From Anisus vortex (taxonomy: Eukaryota > Mollusca > Gastropoda > Planorbidae): DNA of 64,000 nt. Below the pieces are notes generated by a model that saw only the letters and a program-made list of their open reading frames with translations, was not told the origin of the DNA and did not search any database. The number at the start of each line of letters is the position of its first letter. Position 1 is the stretch's first letter. Shown piece by piece: positions 10,968 through 21,898 of the stretch. The stretch spans positions 28,561,991 through 28,625,990 of the forward strand of contig OX421500.1 of assembly GCA_949126835.1 (NCBI GenBank), in the 5' to 3' direction. The position numbers and the translations under genes are program-made.

Positions 10968-13187
10968 TTATGATTTTCCGTTGTTTGTACCAAATACTGG
11001 TGTACTAGAAGAAGTGGTTTTAAGTGTTTCGAATGCCGAAATATACTGTTCAAAGAGTTGTGCCCTATACGGTGCATTGCTGAGAATGTTAGAGAAAACA
11101 CTAAGCAAAGAACATATCTGATCATTTTGATCATCTGATAAGTTATCTAATGTGATTCTGAAATTTCGCGTAGTAGAATATGCTTTATTTTTGTTCTCGG
11201 CAAATTCATTATCTACCGCGGTGGTCTGGTATGTTTGGAACTCGCTCTCGGCTAAGTTACTAACCATTAAGGAATTCTCTCCCTTGACCTGTGCAACTGG
11301 TGCCATTGGCAATATATTAGTGCATTTTAGCTTTTCAGTTTCTCTACTATGGTACTGTTTTAACATGTTTACATGTACCAATCGCTTGGTTTTCCGGCGG
11401 TCAGGTGTTCTAATCAGATAGTTTACCTCCCCAATTCTCGAGTCTATGGCATATGGACTAGTGGATTTCGCACAAAGGGGTTGACCGGGAATAGGTAAGA
11501 AAACCAAAACTTTTTCCCCTGGTTGAAAAATTATGTCCCTAGATTTCCTATCATACCAGGTTTTCATTTGGCTCTGTGCCTTTTGTAATTGCCTTTTTGA
11601 TACCTCATAGGCATCATATAATCTATTCTTAAAATTTAAGACATAGGTGAGCAGGTCAGTTTGCTCATTTTGTTTCAACAAAGATTCCTGCAACATTTTG
11701 AGTGGACCCCTTACCGTGTGTCCGAATATGAGTTCAAATGGACTAACGCACAGTGAATCCTGTACGGCTTCCCGTGCAGCGAATAACAAAAGAGGAACAC
11801 CGGTATTCCAGTCTTTCTCATTTTCTGTGCAGTACGTACGCAGCATTGTTTTTAGCGTTTGGTGGAACCTTTCGAGAGCGCCTTGCGACTCTGGGTGGTA
11901 GGCGGTTGCTTTTCGATGCTCAACACCAAGACTACTGATAATTTGCTCAAACAGTTTCGACGTGAAGTTCGTTCCCTGGTCTGACTGAATAGACCGAGGT
12001 AGCCCGTATCTTGTAAAGAACTCGACGAGTGCGTCAGTGACCTTTCTCGCGGTGATGTTCCGTAGAGGTATTGCTTTAGGGAATCTTGTGGAGGCACACA
12101 TTATGGTCAGTAGGTACTGATGTCCTGATCTGGTTTTCGGTAGTGGACCAACACAGTCAATTAGGATTTCACTGAAGGGTTCCCCGAATGCGGGTATAGG
12201 GTGTAATGGAGCGACTGGTATCTTCTGATTAGGCTTGCCTATCAGCTGACAAAAATGACAGCTTCTGCAATATGTCACGATGTCTTTATGTAATCCTGGC
12301 CAGAAAAAGTAGGGGAGAACCCGACGATAGGTCTTTGAGACTCCCATGTGTCCAGCATAAGGCAAATCATGAGCGATACGCAGGATATCATTTCGATAAC
12401 GGTTTGGGACGATGATTTGGTGTGTTTTGGACCAACCTTCGTTAATCTGGTCGTCGCTTGGTGTCCATTCACGCATTAGCAGGCCATCTTTTAGGTAGTA
12501 GCACACTGCTAATTTCTCTGCCTCAGGTTTGGTGACAGCCTGCTCACGAAGCCTGGCAATGTTCATGTCGTCTTTTTGTTCCTGGATGAGTTGATGTCTA
12601 GAAGACATGTTGATATTGGTCTCAGAGGTGGTGCCGTGGAGTAGGTTGGCGAACTGAGTCGTGCCAATATCTGACTCTCGCAAGCTGGAGTTTTGTTCCG
12701 CTTTGGCTTCTCTGGACTCTGCTTTCTTCTGCTGCTTTCTTTGTTTCATGCCCCTAGTGACGGCACAAGTGGGGTGTGCAGTGTTAATTTTACCCACACC
12801 GATGTCACTGGACGAATTGGGGGCTTGTACCTTTGCTGAGCCTAAGGATGATAAGACAGCATCTTTCTTTAAGCTATTCAATATCACCTTACCTCCAGCT
12901 AGGTCATTTCCAATGAGGAGTGCTATACCGTCAATTGGAAGGGCTGGCTGTACTCCGACAACCACAGTACCAGATATCAGTTCCGTTTCTAGCTGTATCG
13001 TGTGTAGTGGCACGCTTGTCTCGCCCATCTCCACACCTCTCAGGAGTAACTTTCTACCTGTGAATGAATCACTGGAAAGTGGTAATATACCTTCTAGAAG
13101 AAGCGACTGGGATGCACCCGTGTCTCTTAACATTAGAACTTTACTCCGACAGCATTCCATCTCCTGGCATGGATACATAGCCTTCAT
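10968..13187 (-). pseudogene. pol: Element 1 pol: protease - integrase - truncated RNase H start
   Basis: An open frame of 739 codons, but not a complete pol. A retropepsin-like protease begins at the 5' end with 'LRDTGAS' (Asp at about residue 22) and the later 'LIGNDLAGG'. The integrase zinc module (His-x6-His, then a 'CRSCHFC' cluster) is at about 272-310. The catalytic core has 'LIDCVGP' (about 342), 'SDQGTNF' (about 402) and 'GALERF' (about 438), with exactly 35 residues between the second Asp and the Glu. A GPY/F-like segment lies near 575. At about residue 700 the protein passes from a pre-RT linker ('NAPYRAQ') straight into 'FETLKTT', which resembles the thumb/RNase H entrance of Ty3 pol, then stops. 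The RT palm and fingers are missing. A one-base shift separates this frame from gag at about 13150. Start codon and frame-linking mode are uncertain. Confidence 0.9.
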
Positions 13188-14974
13188 GGATGAACGATCT
13201 GAATTCTCTCAGAGTGTTGTTCACTGGTGGAATTTTACTGGTCTGTTCTGCCTTTATCTTTGAACTTCCATCAGCTAGCTTGTTTTTCTGTGGACTTAGG
13301 TTAGAGTTTGTAAATACAGTTGATGTAAGTTTACAATCATTCTCATTATTACGTTTTACAGTTTTATGCACTAACTCGACCTTTTCTTTGGCTTCACCAC
13401 CGGATCTCTTGTCTCTTATGTGGTTTGCTCTCGTGCGTCGCTTGGGCTTGCGTGACCCATCAGCCCATGAGTGAGGAGAACTCTCTCTCACTACCTGACT
13501 ACTTTTCCTATGATCTTGCTTCTGTTTGGCTTTGCAGATTGGAATAGACCCATCTTTCATTGTCACACAATTAGCTTTTAGCTTGATGTTAGAGGTTTTG
13601 TCATTTCCTCTTAAATTTTGTCTTCCGCTTTTTGCCTTCCTATTGCCATTTGCTTCACATACTGGTTTGGGTGTAAATATGTCCTCTCTACTTAGAGTAA
13701 CACAAGTAGCTGCAAATACCTGTTTTGGTTTTGCTGGCTTCCCATTCAGTACAAAACAGTTTTGTTTAGTATGTCCCTCTTTCTTGCAGTGGGCACATAC
13801 AAGTTTCATAGGTTTCACATTTCTATCATTTGCATTATTTACAGTCCTAAAGTTATTGGAGTTGTCCGTTTTATTTCGCCTGTCAGAGTTAAATTTCTGG
13901 TTATGGAATTGCTCTGGTTTATTTCTAGATTGTTGTGATTGTTGTGAGTTTTCTCGGAGATCTCTTGTAGGATATGGATGTAAAAGTACAAAGTCATCCG
14001 CCAATCTGGCTGCTTCTGTAGCTTTAGCCACCTCCCTGTCTGCAATGTGCAGCTTAATATCAGTTCTTGTGCAGTTTAGGATCTCTTCAAACAAAATAAC
14101 CTCTTTAAACTCTTCATAGTTATTATTTACTCTCCTGGAGCGTAGCCACCTGTCCAGATATTTTTCCTTTTGCCTAAGAAAATCTGCATAGGTCTGTTGA
14201 CTACTTTTTCTTAGTTCTCTAAACTCTCTTCGGTATTTTTCCGGTCTACCTTCATAAACACGTAAGACCTTTTGTTTAATACACTCATAGTCATTGCTTT
14301 CTTGTTCAAAACAACGTCCTTTTCCCTTCCTTCAGTTAATGCCGATCTAAGAATTAATGCCATTTTATCCTTTGGGAATTCATAGTCTTTGGCATTTTTT
14401 TCCAGCAATAAAAAAAAATCTTCAGGGTCGAGGGTAGAAAATTTTGGAACATATTGTAAATACTTGGCCAGCTCAATGTTTGAGATTTCTTTATTTGGCG
14501 GGCGAGCATTAAGTGTTCTGCCCTCAAGTTCCATTCTAGCCATTTCGATTCTTTCATGTTTGGCTGCTTCTAATTCAGCTCTAGCCAATTCAATTTTAGC
14601 ATTATATCCTTCTTCTGCTGAGCAGCTAATTGTATTCTTTCTTGCTGAGCAGCTATTCTTTCTTGCTTAGCAGCCTCAATTTTTGCTAGTTCTATTTGTA
14701 ATCTTAATTGCTCATTCAGTTGCAATGCTTGATCATTATCTTCATTTACACGTGCATTTTCAGTGTCATTCTCGCTCAATATCTGATCAGTTTCAACATC
14801 GTCAACTATTAGTTGGTTGTTATCTGCAAGGCACTTCCTGATCTGCTGTTGTAATTTAGTACGAGTAGGGGTAAACTGCGTAATAGTTATCTCTAGGCCA
14901 TGAGCCAATTATTTGAGTTGAGTCAGCGTTAGCCTATCTAACTCATCCGTAGTAAACATTCTATTAGCATCCAT
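13141..14974 (-). pseudogene. gag: Element 1 gag, broken by a stop and two frameshifts
   Basis: Gag starts at the ATG on minus at 14974, judged by its match to the N terminus of element 2 Gag. A premature TAA lies at 14909-14911, where the other copy has Glu. Frame changes occur at about 14575 and 14310. After an Ala/Gln/Glu-rich coiled-coil segment come the capsid words 'DFFLLLEKNAKDYEFP' and 'EKYRREFREL', then 'DFLRQKEKYLDRWL', 'VILFEEIL' and 'EAARLADDF'. The second half of this resembles a SCAN domain. The nucleocapsid knuckle C-x2-C-x4-H-x4-C is intact at 13756-13797. The long Lys/Ser/Asn-rich tail runs to 13141, overlapping pol in another frame. Its role would be particle assembly and RNA packaging; in this copy it is not translatable as one chain. 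Confidence 0.88.
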
Positions 14975-15620
14975 TGTGCTTGATCAATTAGAAATGTTAC
15001 TTAAAAAGAAATCAAGAGCCAACTTACGTGTGTTAGAATGTCCAAATTCACTACACAACACAGTCCTAATTATTAGACAATAGTATGAGTTAAAAATTAT
15101 TTCAGGAATTTTCTTGAGTACGAATGCTGAAAAACCTTGTAACGATAGTATGATGAAATTCTCGTGATTGCAGAACGATAACTTGTAAATAAAATAGACT
15201 CTGATGCAACATGTAAATAAAATCTTCCAGCTGAATATTCGATTGTAGCAATGATGAGTTGTAAAACTGTAGTCTTGAAAATTAACCTCGTAGTTGTGTA
15301 AAGCAACTTGTGTAAAAATATTTAGCTCGACGAAGCCTTCTTTATGTATAGTAAATAGAGTATCTCCTTCTTCACAAACAAAAAACTTCTCCGTGGCGAT
15401 TCCTCAGTATTAACAATGATTCATTATTGAAGTGCTTGTAAAAATTTGCGCGGCAGACATCGTTATATTGTTGTGACGTGTCGCCTTGATTTTTCCAATA
15501 ATAATCTTGCTACTTGAAAAAATTATAAAACGTTATTACCTTGAGTATTTGAATATAATATACTTCCAGACGTTAGACCTCTTGTAATGCTGATAAACTA
15601 TTTGCCGGACAGAGACCACT
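14975..15620 (-). promoter_or_regulatory. Element 1 leader and candidate primer-binding site
   Basis: Untranslated leader between the 5' LTR and gag. On minus, two bases inside the LTR, is TGGTCTCTGTCCGGC (complement at 15604-15618), beginning with the TGG expected to pair with a tRNA 3' CCA. Element 2 has TGGTCTCGCCCGG in the equivalent place, so the first seven bases are shared. I cannot name the tRNA. Confidence 0.6.
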
Positions 15621-15836
15621 TGTTATATTGTAACTTTCACTCCAATTCTTTTGGCGGTTGACTAGGGTTTGATTTTTAAGGCCAGCGGGAACTCACTTCG
15701 TTCTGAGAGTGATAAACAGTCTGCAGCAGTTTTCCAAGTTTGGTTAACCTGTCCTGATACCATTCGAAAGTTCTCAATAATAATATGAATTCAAAAACCA
15801 ACTCCTTGACTGTTTAATTTAATAAATGAAGAAACT

Positions 15837-15842
15837 TTATTA
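15837..15842 (-). terminator. LTR poly(A) signal, element 1 (5' LTR copy)
   Basis: AATAAA on minus. The copy used for 3'-end formation is at 8424-8429 in the 3' LTR. Confidence 0.55.
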
Positions 15843-15965
15843 TAACTTGCAAATCAAACGATGTTAGTGAAACGAATGCACATGGCGATAATTGGTATGC
15901 AAGGCGTAGCGTCCTACTGTCAGTGGTGCCTAGCGGGAAAGAGAAAGAATAGTCCGTGTCTCTGT

Positions 15966-15973
15966 CTTTTATA
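15966..15973 (-). promoter_or_regulatory. Element 1 LTR TATA box
   Basis: TATAAAAG on minus, about 216 bases from the LTR start and about 130 bases before the AATAAA. This is a normal position for the U3/R boundary promoter. Confidence 0.65.
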
Positions 15974-16189
15974 GTACCCAAGAAGCCCGCGAAATTGCAT
16001 ATCCCTCCGCGTTAGCTCTAACTGGTTTACGCTGGTTTCAAGAGTGATGCGTTTATAGCCTAATTAGATTTTAGTCAACGAAGAAAAATAAACAGTCGTG
16101 TCCCGACAATTAAAGTATTTTAAAATATAAACTCTGTCGTGGGATTAATAAAAGGGTGTTTTAAACTATGTATGCACTGTAACCTAACA

Positions 16190-16215
16190 ATATATATGTA
16201 TATATATGTATATAC

Positions 16216-16285
<70 letters not shown>
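16190..16285. repeat. (AT)n microsatellite, middle part
   Basis: TA dinucleotides with several TG interruptions, between element 1 and the solo LTR. Confidence 0.95.
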
Positions 16286-16289
<4 letters not shown>

Positions 16290-16907
16290 ATGGACTGTCT
16301 CTATGATGACCATTATTACGAATTGTTAAATCGGATTCAATGAATAGTTTAATCTTTATTAGAAGTCTCTAGATTCTGCTAATCTGTAGTCCAAGCTAGG
16401 GGTTCATTGACTGACAGGTCTATGCAGTAATGTAGTTATATTCGGTATAATTATCTTCAACACCTTTCTTTCAACAATGATATGTCAAACAACTCCAATT
16501 GTTGAATTAACAATTTTATTTAAATTGTAGACTCAAGATAAACTATAAGTAAATGCATCAACAGAGGGCGAACATAAGAGTTTCATAAAATTCCATAAAA
16601 TATACAAGTATCAATATATAGCGACTTCTCTCTACAAACTATCAAACTGATCTAACTCTAAGGAGGTAGGGACTTTACAAAGAAAACTATTATCGAAGAT
16701 TCTACAGGGTCCTAATACGCATTTCAATTTCACTGCTCTATATGATACTGCGATCCAGAATATAACCTTCAATTTCCACGGAGTTGAACGAATTATTTTA
16801 TTTAAACTGCCCTCAGAGCAAAAAGGTCAAACCTTGGACTCTAATACGCACTTGTTAAGAGGTCAATGCCCTAGTACGTCATTCATCTAGGACCGACATT
16901 CGTAACA
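16286..16907. mobile_element. Solo LTR of a third family
   Basis: A 622-bp segment beginning TGTTATGG and ending CGTAACA, so with the same TGTTA/TAACA ends as element 1. It is flanked by ATAT on both sides (16282-16285 and 16908-16911) inside (AT)n DNA. It has no coding sequence, and its interior does not match either LTR set here. Most simply it is a solo LTR left by recombination between two LTRs. Its transcriptional direction is not determined. Confidence 0.75.
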
Positions 16908-16916
16908 ATATCTATA

Positions 16917-16981
<65 letters not shown>
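16908..16981. repeat. (AT)n microsatellite, right part
   Basis: TA dinucleotides resuming after the solo LTR, ending in 'TCATAAAAG'. Confidence 0.95.
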
Positions 16982-16983
<2 letters not shown>

Positions 16984-17199
16984 TAAAAGATAAATAATTT
17001 TAAACAAATAGATATACAATACTAAGCTCTTAAAACAAATGTATACATTGTTTTTTTCATTACCCTGCTTTCATTACTTCATTACGCGCACTTCCCATCA
17101 TTCCTTTAAAATCAATGTGGTACGAGTGTAGCTTCTATTTCATTTCCTTTCGTAAACTTAGTGAAATGATGATACTTTGCCCTTTCAATATAATACTGT

Positions 17200-17490
17200 C
17201 TCTAATTCCCAGCGTCTTGGCGAATTCAAAACAGGACATGGGGTCACTATCACAAGTGTTTTCTTTTCGGGCTATCCTTTAACTATTTTGTGCTTCAGTT
17301 TTGTGCATTGTAGTGTCGTTACGACATGGCTCTTCCAGGGCTTGTGTCAATTTCTTCTTGAATATTTATCCGGTCACAATTAGGCCAAACGGGAGTCTTT
17401 TCCACCGGAATCGGGAGTCTTGCCACCGGAAACGTCCATGCGCTAGATTTCATAACAAGGCGTATGTGCCAGCATGCTTCTTTTATGTTT
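17200..17490 (-). pseudogene. Ty3/gypsy-type RT scrap
   Basis: On minus a short stretch reads 'RFRWKRLPFGL', the well-known Ty3/gypsy RT segment that precedes the 'A..F.....' helix. It is followed by 'KKKLTQALEEPCR' in a shifted frame. Just upstream an 18-bp stretch is duplicated ('CCACCGGAA.CGGGAGTCTT' twice), repeating 'FRW'. Stops are frequent. It is only a scrap, but it is a different lineage from elements 1 and 2, which have lost this part of RT. Confidence 0.5.
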
Positions 17491-17589
17491 CGTTTGGAAC
17501 ATATATTAAAGATTTAATTCATGATTAATTTACTAATTAGTGTTATATTTTTTGTAACGAAATTCAATAGTATTTGTGTATACATCTAT

Positions 17590-18150
17590 ATATCTAAGTT
17601 AGACTGTGTGTGTTTTTTCCGATCCCCATAGGCTAATTTAAAGATACGTGACCTTATTGACTCATATTTTAATATTTCTTTTGCATCTCGATTTCGGCAT
17701 GTGGGTTCGATTCCTAACTGATAACATATTTTTTATTTTCGTTTTCTACTTTACAAAAATGTCCATTAAGATTACTTTTACTATTTTGTAAAATTTATAA
17801 TGAATTTCAGGACCTAAAGCTTTCCGAAAATTGTTAAATTAAGTACAATCTAATAATTATATTTTAGACGCATGCGGAAGACGGGCATTCGATTATCATG
17901 CAGCGATAGTTCGAACGTTTTGTTAAATAAAAAAAATATACGTTTTTTTAAACCCGATTACAATATTTATTTTAAATTACTTTCATTCAATGTTTTCAGT
18001 ACAAAAATAATAATAACAATTTAAAAATAAATCATTCTAGCTTTCTATTCATAGTAGTTTATACAAATTGTATCTGTAGATATACAACTACGCCTACATG
18101 TATCTAATTATTTCCTCGGCAAACGCCGGGCAAATTAGCTTGTATTTCGT
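17590..18150 (-). repeat. Dispersed non-autonomous repeat, copy B (inverted relative to copy A)
   Basis: Read on minus this matches copy A (6250-6783). It has a start 'TACAAGCTAATTTGCCCGG' (near 18140 on +), the shared block TAATTTAAAATAAATATTG then TAATCGGGT (about 17950-17980 on +), 'TGGGGATC', and an end 'TTAGATATATAGAT'. On the + strand a B box GGTTCGATTCC sits at 17704-17714, matching the pol III consensus; an upstream A box is not convincing. Between landmarks the copies are diverged and of different length, so both are old. Confidence 0.6.
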
Positions 18151-19444
18151 ATATTTAATAGAGATGTTTATTTTTATGTAGCGTGTATATTGCATCCATT
18201 TCATTAGTAAAATTTAGACTACATCGTTTGTAATTATAATAGTGTGTATGATATGTTTATTCTTATTTACTTATAATAAGTATGCCTAGAGACTATTTGT
18301 GCAGACAATTTTGTTATCTCGTATTGTCTTGATATTTCTTGGACGCTTTTTTGTTCCGCCTGTTGTTCCTTACAGCAATTTACTCAGTAACCCTAACCCT
18401 TATATAATTATGCTCGACATTTGCACAACATTCCTGGCGTGAGTAATGACTTTATTAACCTTTCATCCTTACCTTATTGTCAAGGTGTAACAGAGGGCAA
18501 TATGAGTTGTCTGTTTATCTATCGATCTATCTACTTTTGATAAATATATATTTTCTGATTTATTGATGCATATACATATATATAGACTTCCATCCCCTCA
18601 TTTAAATATATAACTATCAATGCGTTTATTCAGTACACGATTGAAATATGTATCTATCATATAAATTATTATATGCCTTTTCATCTATTTATTAAACTGT
18701 CTATTTATCCACCTATGTATCTATTTATCGGTCTATCATAGATATTTTATATTTCAATGTATTATATTTGATAGTCTAAATATCTACAAATACATTAATC
18801 TACATATCTACATGTAGTTTTGTCTGTCCACCCAACCAACTATCCCTATATTTGTTTCCATTTATCTACTTATATAAAATTATATTAATATTCTAAATTA
18901 TAAATGTCTCCATCTATCTTTCCATCTAACTTTGATGTATCTATCATCAATATATCTATATTTTCCTCAAATAGTTTAGTTAGAGTGTTGTTTCTCTATT
19001 TACCTTTTATGTATAGCATTGTGCTTGACATTCTATTCTTAGTTTATTGATTTGTTCATTGTATTCTTTTATTTACATATATTCTGATTATCATTCTAAT
19101 TCCTAACTATACACTTATTGTTTGGAGTTAGGGTTACTGTCTATTAAAAATAATTTGATTTTTGTTTTTTATGCAAACGTTTAATTTATATTGCTTCTAT
19201 ATTTGTCATCAACATATTATATACCTAACTTTTATACTTTAATATTTCAGTGCAATCTATAACTATACATTAATTAAAATACATATAAAAGAAAACACTT
19301 ATAAAACGCATACATATGTAATCAGTTCATGGTGTACTGGTTTCGATGGTGCATATACACAATCGTGTTGTATTATCCTGCATAAAAAAAACACTACGAA
19401 ACAAAAACTTAAAAAGATTACTGCAATAATGTCAATAAATTTGT
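18151..19444. other. AT-rich stretch with degenerate (ATCT)n
   Basis: From about 18515 to 18970 there are many ATCTATC/ATCTACC words, a decayed tetranucleotide repeat. Nothing else is recognised. Confidence 0.55.
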
Positions 19445-20340
19445 TGTGCGTCGACGACCACTGGATTTTGGGTTATGGCTGATTTGTGCGTATGCGAGCA
19501 CTGACCAAGCCAATCCTTGACCGGACAATACGCCAACAGTTTGGGCAGAAGGTGAACGGGGCAGCACCTGGAGGGTACCTGCAGGATATTAGCACGGTCT
19601 TTCTGGATTGCTTCATGGACTCCATCTCTTTGTTTGCTGCTATTGCAAATTGCAGCGCCGTTCTGAACTATCGAAAGCCAGGAGGCTCGGTCGTTGGTGG
19701 CTAACCCCCAGGCTTCTATTTAAACAGGAAACGCTTTGAGATTAGAACTATGCGTATCTTTATAGCGTTTGTATTTTTTACCACTCTCTGTCCGAATTCA
19801 TATAGTAGAGCCTTTTTGGAGCCAGTGGTCTGGCATTCTTACAACATGCCCCAAGCGTATGGATGCATTTGGGGCCTCCTTTTCAAGTACTTCAGTGTCA
19901 GGAATATTGCCCTAGTCATTTAATGCTTAGGATTTTCCTCAGACTTGCTGTAGGGAAATGGTTCAGTAACCTAGCATGGCGTCTGTAAACTGTCCAGGTC
20001 TCGCGTGCATATAGTAGAGTTGGGAGCACGACTACTCTCTCTATATATTTTTTTCTTTGGGTTCTGATGCCCCTTCTATTCCAGACATTGTCATACAGTC
20101 TGCCTAAAGTTGCACTGCCTTTTGAGATGCGAAGGTTCACTTCGTCGTCAACGGTGGCATCCTGATGTAAGTGAATGCCATTTATGAAGATGAAGCCAAC
20201 TATGGCCCGTGGACCTGGTCCGAACGACTCTCCCGCACGATACTGGCTATCTCTGATCTGATCTCTAGGCACGGAGTAAAGGTCATCTTCCAGTTTATTT
20301 CGTGTCATGCAGAGGTTCCTGAAAATAAAATAGTGGACTC
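19445..20340 (-). pseudogene. RTE-type LINE, C-terminal RT part with decayed zinc motif
   Basis: On minus from about 20200 the frame gives 'VDDEVNLRISKGSATLGRL', 'VWNRRGIRT', 'VVLPTLLYARETWTVYRRHA' and 'LLNHF', a signature of the C-terminal part of a widespread invertebrate LINE ORF. Continuing to lower coordinates, with stops and shifts, come 'GHVVRMPDHWL' and finally 'CPNCWRIVRSRIGLV', a worn version of the C2H2-like zinc motif that ends these proteins. The catalytic palm is not here; a palm piece of the same type lies at 21899-22280. The ORF at 19916-20353 is only the intact remainder. Confidence 0.8.
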
Positions 20341-20349
20341 CTTGCCCTG

Positions 20350-20780
20350 GCACCAGCTATGAACAAGCTGTCCATATTCGAGAGTGCATGTCGATTGATC
20401 TGTGAAGGGAAAACGGAACAATGGTACGTGAGCTGGGACAACTCTGACGAGGATCGATGTGTGTGGTACCATCTGAAACGAGCCGACCAGGGATGGAAGC
20501 TCCACAAAAGCAACTCATCTACAATAGCACAATTCCGAACTGGACATTGTACGATAGGGGATTACTTTAGTAGGTTTAGGCCCCAAGAAGATTCGCGGTG
20601 TTAGAACTGCAGGGATGCGGAAGAGACGGTCGAATTGCCCAGTCTTGCATGATCTTAGGGTGGACCAGGACGGCATACCGTTTGTGCCACACTTTATGGC
20701 CTTCTTTTACAACTGCGTGATACAGCGGGTGTCTTTCTCAGAGCCACAATAGTGTAATCTCGGCTCGCATTCTCTCATAA
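20350..20780 (+). pseudogene. LINE C-terminal fragment (Jockey-like), plus strand
   Basis: The + frame 20359-20604 gives 'ADQGWKLHK', 'IAQFRTGHCTIGDYF' and 'RPQEDSRC'. It then continues, after a frameshift or stop, as 'RNCRDAEETVE'. A Cys-rich tail of the type F-R-T-G-H ... C-x2-C ... ETVEH is the usual C terminus of LINEs of the Jockey/I/R1 range. No RT core is present. It lies in opposite orientation between two pieces of the RTE-type LINE. Confidence 0.65.
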
Positions 20781-20823
20781 AAAAGTGGGATTTGAGTCTG
20801 GTACAAGACTGCAATCTTCTTTC

Positions 20824-21898
20824 TAATAATAATAATAATAATAATAAGACTTGTATAGCGCATATACCGTTTGAAACAGTTCTATGCGCTGTCAACAGTT
20901 ACAGACATAGTACAGACAAGAAATAAAATAAAAATATATAAATGAGAAATAATGAAATGGTAAAATAATAAACTGTTAATTGAATAGGTAGGTCTTCAGC
21001 TGGCTTCTGAAAGTGTCAAGGCTTGGGCACTGTCGAAGTTGTAATGGGAGGGTATTCCATGCGGACGGGCCCACGTATGAGCATGCCCGTTCGCCACACA
21101 GGGGATCTGAAGAGTTGGCACATCAGAAGCCGAGCGGAGTGCTCGAGATTTAGTATAGAGCTTGAGACAGGAGCGAAGGTAGTCGAGGGTAGAGTCATTC
21201 AGGCACTCAAGTAACATAGAGACGCCAGCTTGTAGGAGATCCGGTGGTTAATGGGTAGCCAGTGCAGATATCGGAGCAGAGGGTTAGTATGCGTCGAATT
21301 CTTCTTCTTAAGGACCAACCGGGCAGCACAGTTCTGAACACGTTGGAGGCCCTGAAGGGAGGAGGTCGAGAGGCCAGCCAAGAGCTAATTGCAGTAATCC
21401 AAGCGGGGAAAAAGGAGAGATATGACAAGCTTAACACAAGCTTCCTTGGTCAGATAGCGACGGATGGCGGTAATGCGACACAGGTGGAAAAAGCCGATTT
21501 TGGTTAGGAAGGAGATGTGGGGCTGCATGGACAGCGTGGAGTCGAGATATACGACAATGCTCTTGACAGTCGGGGAGAAAGGTACTGTTGCGTTGGCCAT
21601 TTGGAGATCGGACGCAGTGAGGAACGCGACCATCTGTCTCGTACCGACGATAAGAGCTTCAGTCTTCTCACTGTTCAACTTCAACTTGTTTTCCGTCATC
21701 CAGTTCTTTATGTCAAGGAAACAGATGGAGATGGAAGAAAGGAGCCCATCGAAGTCTTCAGGCTTAGCACTGTTATAGAGCTGGGTGTCATCGGCAAATG
21801 AATGATAATTTAGGTTGTTGCGTTCGATGACAAAGGAGAGGGGCTGGGTGTAAAGGGTGAAAAAAACTGGGCCGAGGACAGACCCCTGTGGCACACCC
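20824..21898 (-). mobile_element. 5'-truncated CR1/L2-type LINE with (TTA)n tail
   Basis: On minus from 21898: '[11 protein letters not shown]' and the catalytic 'FADDTQLY' in an intact 169-codon frame (21385-21894). After frame changes come 'RVQNCAARLVL', 'LHWLPINHRISYKLA', 'YLRSCLKLY' and 'RALRSA', the standard C-terminal block of CR1/L2 RT. The 3' UTR ends 'GCGCTATACAAGTC' followed by a (TTA)n tail (20824-20848 on +), as in L2-like elements. The 5' end is cut sharply before the second RT motif, typical of incomplete target-primed reverse transcription. It interrupts the RTE-type LINE. Confidence 0.85.

Larger units (their letters stand above)
8209..16189 (-). mobile_element. Element 1: Gmr1-like Ty3/gypsy LTR retrotransposon, RT deleted, inactive
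   Basis: A complete LTR-to-LTR element of about 8 kb transcribed on the minus strand. It has 569-bp LTRs beginning TGTTA and ending TAACA, and a purine tract next to the 3' LTR. A candidate primer site lies next to the 5' LTR. It also has a broken gag and a pol with protease and integrase. Both flanks are (AT)n; the adjacent bases allow a 4-bp ATAT (or 6-bp) target duplication, but the repeat makes its length ambiguous. The two LTRs differ at about ten positions by eye, so the insertion is older than element 2. Gag has a stop and two frameshifts. Pol lacks the whole RT core. Integrase lies upstream of the RNase H remnant, the order known from Gmr1-like elements rather than ordinary Ty3/gypsy. 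Confidence 0.92.
15621..16189 (-). repeat. Element 1, 5' LTR
   Basis: 569 bp partner of 8209-8777, TG...CA. Read on minus it carries a TATA box and a poly(A) signal in the order expected of U3 and R. Confidence 0.95.

Noticed and set aside
12661..14119. + strand ORFs opposite gag and pol
   Set aside because: Antisense shadows of the minus-strand coding sequence; the protein motifs are all on minus.
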